DNA of 64,000 bases from Candidatus Saccharimonadota bacterium (GTDB taxonomy: Bacteria > Patescibacteriota > Saccharimonadia > Saccharimonadales > Saccharimonadaceae): positions 62,001 to 126,000 of the forward strand of contig JAFWIP010000002.1 in the NCBI GenBank assembly GCA_017514805.1. The letters run 5' to 3'. Positions 34,804 to 43,776 of the stretch are shown here, in pieces. The notes beneath the pieces were generated by a model that was not told the origin of the DNA, did no database searches, and was given only the letters and a program-made list of their open reading frames with translations. The translations under genes were made by a program, and so were the position numbers. How positions within the stretch are numbered: the first letter of the stretch is position 1; each line of letters begins with the position of its first letter.

Positions 34804-34832
34804 AAAATAACCGCCTCTACGGCGGTTATTTT
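34804..34832. terminator. Bidirectional terminator
   Basis: AAAATAACCGCC (34804-34815) pairs perfectly with GGCGGTTATTTT (34821-34832) around a 5-base loop. It serves the plus-strand CYTH-like gene and the convergent rpsT gene. Confidence 0.85.
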
Positions 34833-34843
34833 GATAGTAATAT

Positions 34844-35257
34844 TTATTTTGCGGCTTTCTTTGTAGTAGTTTTCTTAGCTGCGGTAGCCTTGGTAGCAGT
34901 CTTAGCTGCTGGCTTCTTTGCTGCGGTCTTTGCAGCTGGTTTTTTAGCTGCAGTTGCCTTAGTGGTGGTCTTTGCAGCTGGTTTTGCAGCAGCTTTCTTT
35001 GCGCCAGTATTTTTAACGCCGGCAGCTTTTGCGAAGACGGCGAGCTTTGCCTTGCGGCGGCTAGCGGTATTCTTCTTGAGAAGACCTTTCTTTACGGCCT
35101 TGTCGTACTCAGACTGAACCTTTTTCATATTCTCAGCAGTTGGCTTAGCGCGGAACTCTTTTAGAGCAGCGCGGATAGTCTTCTTAATCTGCTGGTTGTT
35201 TTCGCGGCGTTTAACAGATTGACGAGCCGCCTTTTTTGCGGATTTAATAATCGGCAT
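34844..35257 (-). CDS. rpsT: 30S ribosomal protein S20 with a histone H1-like tail
   Basis: A 137-residue protein. Residues 1-85 are a normal S20 (MPIIKSAKKAARQSVKRREN; DKAVKKGLLKKNTASRRKAK). Residues 86-137 are a low-complexity Lys/Ala/Thr/Pro tail (AKKPAAKTAAKKPAAKTATK) like those of histone H1-type bacterial DNA-binding proteins. Normal S20 ends near residue 87. The tail could bind nucleic acid or be a slippage-expanded repeat. An AAGGAAG site precedes the ATG, and a TATAAT box lies at 35301-35296 on the same strand. Confidence 0.92.
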   Translation of the reverse strand: MPIIKSAKKAARQSVKRRENNQQIKKTIRAALKEFRAKPTAENMKKVQSEYDKAVKKGLLKKNTASRRKAKLAVFAKAAGVKNTGAKKAAAKPAAKTTTKATAAKKPAAKTAAKKPAAKTATKATAAKKTTTKKAAK

Positions 35258-35295
35258 TTATATTCTTCCTTAAAATTATTATTACAATTCCCGTT

Positions 35296-35301
35296 ATTAT
35301 A
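35296..35301 (-). promoter_or_regulatory. -10 box of rpsT
   Basis: TATAAT on the minus strand, about 38 bases before the ATG at 35257, giving a leader of roughly 30 bases that carries the ribosome site. Confidence 0.55.
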
Positions 35302-35410
35302 GCGGATTTTTGCAAAAAAGTAAAGAGTATATCAGTGAGACTTGCTTTATCAACCAGCTTATGCTAAACTAGTACTAAATTAGGTCAAAAATAAACAAAG
35401 AAAAATCAAA

Positions 35411-37174
35411 ATGCCAGAGAATACATCTCAGCCGAAACCGGCTGTACCAAAAGAGAGTAATTCCAATCGAATTACTCAAGTTGCAGAAAAAATTAAAGAT
35501 AGCGAGAACGTATTAGTTGCGTTGTCGAAAAATCCTAGCGTAGACGAATTGTCTGCTGCGCTCGGTTTAACTTTTATCTTAGATAAGCTCGGTAAACATG
35601 CTACGGCAATTTTCTCTGGTGCCGTACCAAACGCAATCGAGTTTCTTGAGCCAGAAAAAACCTTCGAATCAAACACTAATAGCCTCCAAGATTTTATTAT
35701 TGCGCTTGATAAAGAGAAGGCTGATCATCTTCGCTATAAAGTAGAAGGCGATTTCGTTAAGGTCTTTATTACCCCATACAAAACCACACTAGACGAGAGC
35801 GACCTCGAGTTTAGTCACGGCGATTTTAATGTTGACCTGATTATTTCAATTAACGTTAGCTCTGTGAATGATCTAGACTCTGCACTCGCAGAGTATGGCA
35901 AAATCAAACACGACGCTAGCTCAATCAATATTTCCGCTGATAAGCCAGGTAGTTTTGCGGATCTCGAATGGGGAAATCCGAAAGCTTCCTCCGTGTCTGA
36001 AATGATCGCACAGTTAGCGGATATTCTTGATGACGGTAGCACGGAAGATAAACTAGTCGAAAAATCGACTGCAACCGCGCTTCTTGCCGGTATCGTTGCT
36101 GCAACTAATCGTTTTTCTAATGAACATACTAGCGCCGAGACGATGTCAATCGCTTCCGAATTAATGACCGAGGGCGCCGATCAGCAATTAATTTCCTCAA
36201 GTATTCCTGTAGATATTTTGACGAAGGGCACAGTAGATATTAATGATGAAGTCGAAGAAGTTGTTAAGGAAGTTGAAGAGAAGCCAGAACCGGAACCAGA
36301 ACCAGTTAAAGAAGATCCAACCGAACTAGACATTAGGCGCGAAGAGAAGGTTATTGAGCCGGTGCCGACCGAAGAAACAGAAGAAGAAAAGACTGTCGCT
36401 AAGAAGCCAGACAATGTTCCAGATTTGCCGGCGCCAGAACCGTCTCCAGTCGAACCAGAAGACGAAACGCCAACCGCACCAGAACAGGCGCCAGAAATTG
36501 AATCTACGGCCGTTCCTGCGCCAGCTGAAGCGGAGCCAGTTGAAACGCCAACCCCTGAATTAGAGCCGCTTGCTGCTCCGATGGCACCAGCAGAGCCAGC
36601 GCTTCCAAGAGAAGAACTCCCTCCAATTGAAGCGCCAGTTGCACCAGAGACTACACCAATGGCTCCAGAGAATGCGATTCCAGTTGTCCCGACGGAAGTA
36701 TCTAACGCTCAGTTGCCTGAACCAGTTGCTCAGCCGCCAGTTGCTGAATTCCAGCCCGCTCCGACGACTGATCCAGCTCAGCCACCAGTACCGCCAGTAA
36801 ACGCTGAATACGTTGCGCCGCCACTACCAATGCCAGGCGACGGTACAATCTTACCTCCGCCACCAATTCCGTTTGACTTAGATGGTGCGCCTTTGCCGCC
36901 TACTGCACAACCAGTACCTCAGGCACAGCCAATGCCAGTTGCTCAGCCTGCTCCTGTCGCCGAAGCGCCTGTCGCTGCCGCTCCGGCAACTGCGCAAGAT
37001 TTTGCTCAGGGAGTACAGGATGATATGCAACAAAATATTCCATCTGAGCCAATCATGCCAGCCATCCTCCAAGAACCAGATGAGCCTAGCCTAGCGCCAA
37101 ACCCAGGCACTAATCAGGTAATGCAAGATCAGGTATATGGAGATCCTGGCGCATTCAAGATTCCAGGAATGTAA
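35411..37174 (+). CDS. Degenerate DHH-phosphoesterase-like protein with Pro/Glu-rich tail
   Basis: A 587-residue protein. Residues about 20-275 look like a DHH/DHHA1 phosphoesterase fold (VLVALSKNPSVDELSAALGL matches the start of NrnA-like enzymes; STATALLAGIVAATNRFSNE matches the later helix). The metal-binding D-H-H and related Asp/His motifs cannot be found, so catalysis is doubtful. Residues about 280-587 are a long Pro/Glu/Ala-rich disordered region. No signal peptide or membrane helix. The next gene begins three bases after the stop. It could be a scaffold or nucleotide-binding protein. Confidence 0.65.
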   Translation: MPENTSQPKPAVPKESNSNRITQVAEKIKDSENVLVALSKNPSVDELSAALGLTFILDKLGKHATAIFSGAVPNAIEFLEPEKTFESNTNSLQDFIIALDKEKADHLRYKVEGDFVKVFITPYKTTLDESDLEFSHGDFNVDLIISINVSSVNDLDSALAEYGKIKHDASSINISADKPGSFADLEWGNPKASSVSEMIAQLADILDDGSTEDKLVEKSTATALLAGIVAATNRFSNEHTSAETMSIASELMTEGADQQLISSSIPVDILTKGTVDINDEVEEVVKEVEEKPEPEPEPVKEDPTELDIRREEKVIEPVPTEETEEEKTVAKKPDNVPDLPAPEPSPVEPEDETPTAPEQAPEIESTAVPAPAEAEPVETPTPELEPLAAPMAPAEPALPREELPPIEAPVAPETTPMAPENAIPVVPTEVSNAQLPEPVAQPPVAEFQPAPTTDPAQPPVPPVNAEYVAPPLPMPGDGTILPPPPIPFDLDGAPLPPTAQPVPQAQPMPVAQPAPVAEAPVAAAPATAQDFAQGVQDDMQQNIPSEPIMPAILQEPDEPSLAPNPGTNQVMQDQVYGDPGAFKIPGM

Positions 37175-37177
37175 AAA

Positions 37178-38461
37178 ATGGAAAAAGTACTCAATAATTC
37201 TTCTGAGAATATTAAAGAAGAGAAGAATGAAAGTGGGTGGGATGATCTAGAAAACTATGAAGCTGAATCTGCGGACGAGCAGTCCGCAGAGTCTTCTGAT
37301 TCTCGCGAAAAAATTCTAGAACGAGCCGCTCTATATAAAAAATTTGGTAAAGTTGCCCTAGCTTTATCTGAAATTACAAAGAGTTTAGCAGAGGGCGACT
37401 CAGCTAATGAGTCACTCGAGAAATTAGAAGATTTTGAAGGCGAACAGGCTGATGCGCTAATCAACCAGCTCAAATCGGCACTTGGCGACGTTGATCGTTC
37501 GCTTGCTAACCAAATTGACTACAATATCGTCAATCATAAACAAATCAACACAAAGGAAGCGCTCGAGCACGAGCTTCAGAGTGGAACAAGCGTTCCTGAG
37601 CTAGATATTCGTTTTGATAAAGACGGCAAGCCGTGGATTTCTCATTCGCCACGCGCGGGTGTTAGATTTTTGTTCTCAAAGCATATTCATAAACTTTCTA
37701 GTGAAGAGGTAGCCAAAACTGGTCAACGTCTTTCGCTTGAAGAAGGTCTGGACATATTTAAGAAATATCAAGAGGATAATCCGAATCACAAAGTCGTATT
37801 GGAGATAAAAGAGCTTGGCGCTTCCGAGGCATCCCATGCAGAGTTGCTAAATAATATTAAAAGCCTCCTTGAAGAGCGAGGTTTGACCGAAACCGCAACT
37901 TTTGCGACTTTGTCGCCGAGTATTCTTAAATCCGTGCATGATGCTTTTCCAGAGAATTCAAAGATACTCAATGGCGGTATTGCGCCAGTAATTAGCTACG
38001 ATATTGCCGAAAAATCTCTCGGCGAAAGCGAAGATAAAGAATTTGCCGTAAAAATCCCAGGAGTAGAATTATTCTTTTCAAATTCGACTGACGTTAAGGA
38101 TCATGCGGACGGCTATGGTAAACAGACCGGCTATCTCTGGACTCGCCTACCAAAAGAAACTGTTAATACGCTGAAAGCAATGAATGAAAACGGTCAAGTT
38201 GGTGCCGCCTCTCTAACGGTTGTTAATAAGTTCGCAAATATTCTCGACAAGCTCAGCCCGAAGACCGCAGAAAAACTCCGCCGTCATTATGCGGAGCAAT
38301 TGGATAAGATGGGCATTCGTAAACAAGTTGCGATCTCGAAGAGTAATCCGCGCGAAAGCCTCCTTCGTACAAAAGAGCAGATGGGGAAGGACTCGATTAT
38401 CTATTCCGATACTGGTCCTGGCGACTGGTCAGTAGACTTGCCTCCTCAAGACGAGAAATAA
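37178..38461 (+). CDS. Glycerophosphodiester phosphodiesterase-like protein
   Basis: A 427-residue protein. Residues 1-105 are acidic and helical. From about residue 120 a GDPD-like TIM barrel is recognisable: an NTKEALEHEL segment, PELDIRFDKDGKPWISHSPR (the E-x-D and His positions), and KVVLEIKELG. GDPD enzymes split phospholipid-derived glycerophosphodiesters. No signal peptide is visible, so it probably acts in the cytoplasm. It is co-transcribed with the DHH-like gene upstream. The N-terminal His of the usual H-R-G start is missing, so activity is uncertain. Confidence 0.65.
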   Translation: MEKVLNNSSENIKEEKNESGWDDLENYEAESADEQSAESSDSREKILERAALYKKFGKVALALSEITKSLAEGDSANESLEKLEDFEGEQADALINQLKSALGDVDRSLANQIDYNIVNHKQINTKEALEHELQSGTSVPELDIRFDKDGKPWISHSPRAGVRFLFSKHIHKLSSEEVAKTGQRLSLEEGLDIFKKYQEDNPNHKVVLEIKELGASEASHAELLNNIKSLLEERGLTETATFATLSPSILKSVHDAFPENSKILNGGIAPVISYDIAEKSLGESEDKEFAVKIPGVELFFSNSTDVKDHADGYGKQTGYLWTRLPKETVNTLKAMNENGQVGAASLTVVNKFANILDKLSPKTAEKLRRHYAEQLDKMGIRKQVAISKSNPRESLLRTKEQMGKDSIIYSDTGPGDWSVDLPPQDEK

Positions 38462-38475
38462 AAGACAATAAAAAA

Positions 38476-38551
38476 TGGTCGGGGTTATCAGACTCGAACT
38501 GATGACCTCACGCTCCCAAAGCGCGCGCGCTACCAACTGCGCCAAACCCCG
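38476..38551 (-). tRNA. tRNA-Pro (anticodon TGG)
   Basis: On the minus strand: acceptor CGGGGTT paired with AACCCCG, encoded CCA (38478-38476), D-arm GGCGCAGTTGGTAGCGC, anticodon loop CTTTGGGAG with TGG, and T-loop TTCGAGT. The 76-base length is normal. Confidence 0.95.
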
Positions 38552-38606
38552 ATCAATACCTATTATACTACAAAACTCATTATTTCGCAAAGAGGGCTTT
38601 TCGCGG

Positions 38607-38612
38607 TATAAT
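38607..38612 (+). promoter_or_regulatory. -10 box of the galE polysaccharide operon
   Basis: TATAAT ends seven bases before the galE ATG at 38620, with no ribosome site. A leaderless start is predicted for an operon of at least four genes. Confidence 0.65.
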
Positions 38613-38619
38613 ATATCTT

Positions 38620-39630
38620 ATGAAGAAGATTTTAGCTACCGGCGGAACTGGCTATATTGGCTCACATACCGTCATCGAATTAATTAACAAAGGTTATGAA
38701 GTCGAGATTCTCGACAATCTCTTTAATTCCAAGATTACTGTCCTCGATAAAATCGAAGAAATCACCGGCACGCGTCCAAAATTCTACGAAGTAGATATGC
38801 TAGATGCGGACAAAATGGATGAAATCTTTAAAAATGGTCATTTTGACGCCGTAATCCATTTTGCTGGCCTCAAAGCTGTCGGCGAATCTGTCGAGAAACC
38901 ACTTCTTTACTATCGCAATAATATCGAGGGTACGCTCAATCTTCTCGATTCTATGGCAAAATATGGCGTTAATGAGTTGATTTTCTCTTCTTCGGCTACT
39001 GTTTATGGCGAACAAGACCAACCAGATTTTGTTGAAACAATGAAGACTGGCGGCGCTATTACTAACCCATATGGTCGCACGAAGTACTTCATTGAAGAAA
39101 TCGTGAAGGATTATGTTGTTGCTCATCCAGATTTCGAAGCAACACTTCTTCGCTACTTCAATCCAATCGGCGCTCACGAATCTGGTCTTATTGGAGAAGA
39201 TCCAAATGGTATTCCGAACAATCTTATGCCAATTATTATGCGCGTCGCTGAAGGCCGTATTAAGCAGCTTCAGGTTTACGGCACTGATTATCCAACTGAG
39301 GATGGTACTTGCCGCCGCGACTATATCCATGTTGTCGACCTTGCCAAGGGCCACGTTGCTGCGCTTGAGCACATGAAGGCCGGTGTTAACATCTATAACC
39401 TTGGTACCGGCAAGGCGACTAGCGTTAAGGAAATGATTGCTGCTTTCGAAAAAGCAAGTGGCGAAAAACTCCCACATGAATTTGCGCCACGCCGTGCCGG
39501 TGACCTCGCCGAGATGTGGGCAAATCCAGCTAAGGCGGAGAAGGAGCTCGGCTGGAAAACGGAGCTCACAGTTGACGATGCAATGCGTGATACGATTAAT
39601 TATTTAAAGCATGTTAAGGAGAATAACTAA
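38620..39630 (+). CDS. galE: UDP-glucose 4-epimerase
   Basis: A 336-residue SDR-family enzyme converting UDP-glucose and UDP-galactose. The NAD-binding GGTGYIGSH motif is at residues 7-15, the catalytic Ser/Thr stretch SSSATVYG near 125, and the YxxxK pair in YGRTKY near 150. The length matches the family. It supplies UDP-galactose, the substrate of the UDP-galactopyranose mutase encoded 4 kb downstream. Its stop overlaps the next start by one base. Confidence 0.95.
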   Translation: MKKILATGGTGYIGSHTVIELINKGYEVEILDNLFNSKITVLDKIEEITGTRPKFYEVDMLDADKMDEIFKNGHFDAVIHFAGLKAVGESVEKPLLYYRNNIEGTLNLLDSMAKYGVNELIFSSSATVYGEQDQPDFVETMKTGGAITNPYGRTKYFIEEIVKDYVVAHPDFEATLLRYFNPIGAHESGLIGEDPNGIPNNLMPIIMRVAEGRIKQLQVYGTDYPTEDGTCRRDYIHVVDLAKGHVAALEHMKAGVNIYNLGTGKATSVKEMIAAFEKASGEKLPHEFAPRRAGDLAEMWANPAKAEKELGWKTELTVDDAMRDTINYLKHVKENN

Positions 39631-40196
39631 TGGCAAACGCAAAATTCACCCTTAAAAATTATTTTAAAGAGCTCAAAAAAGCATGGCTATTATTAGTAAT
39701 CTTTGCGATTATTGGTGCTGGTGCCGGTGCTTTCTATTCATTCAAAAAACCAGTTCTTTACACTGCGAATGCAAAGGTATTGATCAATAACTCAAAAATC
39801 GATAATGGTGCCGCGATGTCCCCATATGCTCAGATCACAGAGCTATTAACGAGTCAAAATATCGTAAAAAATGCAACTGGCAGCGACGAGAGTCTCTCTG
39901 GATATCAAGTAGCTGAATCGCCGCGCGGTGTATTTACAATTACCGCTACTGCTTCTGATGCCGACCAGGCTAAAAAAGTCGCCAACACTGTCGTAGAAAA
40001 CGCAAGTAGTATTATGTCTATCGCTTTCGACGATGCCGAAGATTATCGTGTCACAATTATTAATTACGCCGAAGATGCGGCGCCAACCGTTACCGCGAAA
40101 ACTCGCATCATTTCTATCGTTATCGCCGCCGCTGCGATGTTAGTCTTGGCTGCAGTTGTCGTATTTATTAAATTCGACTATCGTTCGGAGAAATAA
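39630..40196 (+). CDS. Wzz/YveK-type chain-length regulator
   Basis: A 188-residue protein with membrane helices near each end (about 17-36 and 162-183) and an extracytoplasmic domain between, starting with YTANAKVLINN. The Wzz-type layout controls how long surface polysaccharides grow. The tyrosine-kinase half found in some relatives is absent. It overlaps galE and the following glycosyltransferase by single bases, so the operon is tightly coupled. Confidence 0.85.
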   Translation: MANAKFTLKNYFKELKKAWLLLVIFAIIGAGAGAFYSFKKPVLYTANAKVLINNSKIDNGAAMSPYAQITELLTSQNIVKNATGSDESLSGYQVAESPRGVFTITATASDADQAKKVANTVVENASSIMSIAFDDAEDYRVTIINYAEDAAPTVTAKTRIISIVIAAAAMLVLAAVVVFIKFDYRSEK

Positions 40197-41200
40197 TGAC
40201 CAAAAAATCGCAAAAGATTTTATCAATCTCTGTCGCAGCCTATAACCTAGGCGAAATGATTGAAGATAATTTAAAATCTTTTTGCGATTCACGCTATATC
40301 GATGACATCGAAGTACTCGTTGTCGACGACGGCTCTTCTGATGATACGCCAAAGCGAGTCGAAAAATACGTCAAAAAATATCCAGATTCAGTCCGCCTAA
40401 TTAAACAAGCAAATGCTGGCCCGGGGTCCACAGTTAATACTGGCATCAAGAATGCGACCGGCAAATATTTTCGCATGGTTGACGGCGACGACTGGGTTAA
40501 TAAAGATGATTTTGCGAGACTTGTAAATTATCTAAAAGACGTTGATGCTGACGCGGTGTTTACCAATTACGTTCCATATCATAACGTCAAAAAAGTACTG
40601 CTCGAGCCGGTCCGCATTGTCGATATGCCAGTTGGGGAAGTTTTTAAATTTAACGATTATCACTATTCCTATAATCCGCCAATTCGCATGCACCACGCGA
40701 TTTTCCGCACCGATATCATGAAAAAGCACGTCAAGCTAGATAACGGTTTCTATACAGACTCCCAGTACATGTTTTTCCCGACGCCATACATCAAGACTGC
40801 GATTTATTATGACTTGAATATCTACGTTTATCGCGTCGCTATGGCCGGCCAGAGCACCAGCCCGGAAAAGATGCGCCGCAATCGCGCAAATCATCGCTTC
40901 ATTCTAGATCAAGATCTTGCTTTTTATGAGAAGGTTATCGACAAATTAGAGCCAGGCGTGCGCAATTATCTCGCACTTCAGATGACTGGTTTAGTTATTA
41001 ATCACTTCGATATTATTGTCCTTATTAATGATAAAAATATGGCGAAGGACGTAAAAGCACTCTTTGACGAGATGAAGAAATATCCAGATATTTATGAACA
41101 CCTCCGTCATGACAAGAAATTCCGCATTACGGCTGGAGGGAAGGCGCCACTCGTTAAAGCATTCTCGATTTACTTACGTCGACGATATAGGCATTTATAA
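40196..41200 (+). CDS. Family 2 glycosyltransferase
   Basis: A 334-residue GT-A enzyme. ISVAAYNLGEMIEDNL opens the fold, VLVVDDGSSDDT binds the nucleotide, and VDGDDWVNK (about 97) carries the metal-binding acidic residues. It adds a sugar to the growing lipid-linked repeat in the cytoplasm. There is no membrane helix. Situated between the chain-length gene and the flippase gene. Donor and acceptor cannot be read from the sequence. Confidence 0.9.
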   Translation: MTKKSQKILSISVAAYNLGEMIEDNLKSFCDSRYIDDIEVLVVDDGSSDDTPKRVEKYVKKYPDSVRLIKQANAGPGSTVNTGIKNATGKYFRMVDGDDWVNKDDFARLVNYLKDVDADAVFTNYVPYHNVKKVLLEPVRIVDMPVGEVFKFNDYHYSYNPPIRMHHAIFRTDIMKKHVKLDNGFYTDSQYMFFPTPYIKTAIYYDLNIYVYRVAMAGQSTSPEKMRRNRANHRFILDQDLAFYEKVIDKLEPGVRNYLALQMTGLVINHFDIIVLINDKNMAKDVKALFDEMKKYPDIYEHLRHDKKFRITAGGKAPLVKAFSIYLRRRYRHL

Positions 41201-41202
41201 TT

Positions 41203-42654
41203 ATGGCAGCGAAAAAGAGTATAAAGAAAAATTACCTATACAATCTGGCTTACCAGATATTATTAGTAATTGTTCCGTTTGCGACAATCCCGTATCTTTC
41301 TCGCGTTCTTGGCGTAGAAAATATCGGCATCAATAGCTTTACTTTGTCTATTGTCGCGTATTTTATTCTGCTCGCAAATATCGGTGTTGGTAGTTTCGGC
41401 ACGCGCGAGATTGCATTACATCAAGATGACCGCAAAAAATATTCCAAGATTTTTTGGGATCTGTATTCTTATCAGTTTGTAATTGGTATTATTTCCATTC
41501 TTGCTTACGGCATATATGTGATGTGCTTCGGCGGTTATCCATCTGTCCAATGGATAATGATGCTAAATATCGTTGCGGCCGTTATCGACATGGCGTGGCT
41601 CTACCAGGGCCTTGAGGATTATAAATATATCTCAATTCGCAATATTCTTATCAAGCTCGCCACCGTTGCCGCGACATTTATATTTGTTCGCACGCCAGAC
41701 GATCTTGGTATTTATGTTCTAATTAATAGCATCTCTACAATTATCTCCTCGTGTATTCTTTGGTTTAAATTTCCAAAAATTGCCGACCCGCCAAAGCTCC
41801 GCGAGATTCGCATCTTTCGTTATTGGAAAGATTCAATTATTTACTTCTTGCCACAAATTGCAGTCTCAATCTATACGGTTCTAGATAAAACAATGCTGGG
41901 AATTATTACTGGCTCCGAAGCAGAGAATGGTTATTATGAACAGACCTATAAAATCATTCAAATTGGTCTCATCATTATGACTTCACTCAATGCTGTTGTT
42001 GCGCCGCGCATGGCTTATCTCTTTGGCAAGGGACAAAAAGAGGAAATCAAAAAACGCCTCAAAACTTCCTTCCATTTTATTTATTTGTTAGCCTTTCCAC
42101 TCGTCTTTGGCTTGATCGCGCTCGGCCCAGATTTTTCGTCAATTTTCTTTGGCGAAGGCTACGAAAAAGTTCGTCTCCTTTTGCCAATCTTTGCGCCGAT
42201 TATTTTAATTATTAGTATTAGTAACTGTCTTAGCGGGCAGTGTATTATTCCGATTGGTAAACAAAAGCAAGCCGCTTTATTCCTTTGGATTGGCGCTGCC
42301 GTAAACTTCGTTTTGAATATTGTTCTGATTAATATGTTTTCGAGCGTTGGCGCTGCTATTAGCTCGATTATTGCAGAGATTATTATTACGGTTTCATTTA
42401 TTATGCTCGCACGCGAATATATGCAGGCCAAAACGGTCTTTACAACTATGAAAAACTACCTGATTGCTGGAGTTGTAATGCTTGCCTCGTTGCTTGCGAT
42501 TAATTATTTCTGGACAGGCATTTCGCTTCCGATTGTTGGCGCAAAAATCGCTATCGGCGCCACTATTTATTTCGTTGTTTTGCGCTTTATTTTGCGCGAT
42601 GAATTCCTAAAGTCCGAAGCTGCTTTAGTGATTCGTAAATTTCTCCGCCGCTAG
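41203..42654 (+). CDS. Wzx-type polysaccharide flippase
   Basis: A 483-residue MATE-like protein with about 12-14 membrane helices, starting NYLYNLAYQILLVIVPFATI. It belongs to the polysaccharide-export flippase family that moves lipid-linked oligosaccharides across the membrane. It follows the GT2 gene by two bases and completes, with the EpsG-like polymerase and the Wzz-like regulator, a Wzx/Wzy-type pathway. Confidence 0.92.
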   Translation: MAAKKSIKKNYLYNLAYQILLVIVPFATIPYLSRVLGVENIGINSFTLSIVAYFILLANIGVGSFGTREIALHQDDRKKYSKIFWDLYSYQFVIGIISILAYGIYVMCFGGYPSVQWIMMLNIVAAVIDMAWLYQGLEDYKYISIRNILIKLATVAATFIFVRTPDDLGIYVLINSISTIISSCILWFKFPKIADPPKLREIRIFRYWKDSIIYFLPQIAVSIYTVLDKTMLGIITGSEAENGYYEQTYKIIQIGLIIMTSLNAVVAPRMAYLFGKGQKEEIKKRLKTSFHFIYLLAFPLVFGLIALGPDFSSIFFGEGYEKVRLLLPIFAPIILIISISNCLSGQCIIPIGKQKQAALFLWIGAAVNFVLNIVLINMFSSVGAAISSIIAEIIITVSFIMLAREYMQAKTVFTTMKNYLIAGVVMLASLLAINYFWTGISLPIVGAKIAIGATIYFVVLRFILRDEFLKSEAALVIRKFLRR

Positions 42655-42659
42655 TCTGT

Positions 42660-42665
42660 TATAAT
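42660..42665 (+). promoter_or_regulatory. -10 box of glf
   Basis: TATAAT with TGT before it (an extended -10), 19 bases before the ATG at 42685. An AAAGGAG ribosome site lies between, so this promoter has a short conventional leader. Confidence 0.6.
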
Positions 42666-42684
42666 AGATACAAAAGGAGTGTAA

Positions 42685-43776
42685 ATGTACGATTATGTTA
42701 TTGTCGGTGCCGGCTTATTCGGCGCAACTATTGCCTATCGCGCAAAACAGCAGGGCAAAAAAGTATTAGTAATTGATAAGCGTGATCACATTGCCGGTAA
42801 CGTCTATACCGAGAATGTCGATGGCATCAATGTTCATAAATATGGTGCACACATTTTCCATACTGATTACAAAGATGTTTGGGATTTTGTAAACTCTCTT
42901 GTAGAGTTCAACCGCTACACCAACTCGCCAGTCGCTCGTATTGGTAATGAAATCTACAATATGCCATTTAATATGAATACCTTCAGTAAGATTTGGCCAG
43001 ATGTCTTTACGCCAGCTGAAGCAAAGGCGCGCATTGACGAAGAGCGCAAAGAAATGGAAGGCAAAGAGCCTCAGAATCTCGAAGAGCAGGCTATCTCGCT
43101 CGTCGGTCGCAGCATCTACGAAAAGCTCATCAAGGGCTACACCGAGAAGCAGTGGCATCGCGATTGTAAGGAGCTTCCAGCAGACATTATTAAGCGTCTT
43201 CCAGTTCGTTTCATCTACGACAATAACTACTTCAATGATCGCTATCAGGGTATTCCAATTGGTGGCTATACGAAACTCGTTGAAAAGATGCTCGAAGGCG
43301 TTGAAGTTCGCCTCGGCGAAAACTTCTTCGACAAGGCCGATGAGTATCGCAAGATGGCTAAGACGATTGTTTATACTGGTATGATCGATGAGTACTTCGA
43401 TTTCCAGTATGGTCATCTCGAATACCGCTCACTTCGCTTTGAAACTGAGACGCTCGACGAAGAGAATCATCAGGGCTGTGCCGTCGTAAACTATACCGGC
43501 CACGAAGTCGATTACACTCGCGTCATCGAGCACAAACATTTTGAATCAACCGAATCGCCAAAGACGATCATTACCTATGAATATCCAGACGATTGGGATG
43601 ATCCAAAGAAAGAAGCTTACTATGTTATTAATGATGACAAAAATAACGAGCTCGCTGAAAAATATCGTGCACTCGCCGCGAAAGAAAAGAATGTCATCTT
43701 TGGTGGCCGCCTAGCCGAGTATAAGTACTACGACATGGACGACGTTATCAAGAAAGCGCTTGAAACGGAAATCTAA
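42685..43776 (+). CDS. glf: UDP-galactopyranose mutase
   Basis: A 363-residue flavoenzyme turning UDP-galactopyranose into UDP-galactofuranose. The FAD-binding start YDYVIVGAGLFGATIAY and VLVIDKRDHIAGNVYTE are followed by the substrate-site segment HKYGAHIFHT, and ITYEYPDDW near the end. The length is typical. With galE it gives the cell galactofuranose, a sugar of many envelope polysaccharides. Its 3' end overlaps the convergent gene at 43773 by four bases. Confidence 0.96.
   Translation: MYDYVIVGAGLFGATIAYRAKQQGKKVLVIDKRDHIAGNVYTENVDGINVHKYGAHIFHTDYKDVWDFVNSLVEFNRYTNSPVARIGNEIYNMPFNMNTFSKIWPDVFTPAEAKARIDEERKEMEGKEPQNLEEQAISLVGRSIYEKLIKGYTEKQWHRDCKELPADIIKRLPVRFIYDNNYFNDRYQGIPIGGYTKLVEKMLEGVEVRLGENFFDKADEYRKMAKTIVYTGMIDEYFDFQYGHLEYRSLRFETETLDEENHQGCAVVNYTGHEVDYTRVIEHKHFESTESPKTIITYEYPDDWDDPKKEAYYVINDDKNNELAEKYRALAAKEKNVIFGGRLAEYKYYDMDDVIKKALETEI

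Noticed and set aside
38800..39477. Open frame of 225 codons antisense to galE
   Set aside because: Fully antisense to a certain enzyme gene, with no start signals or protein features.
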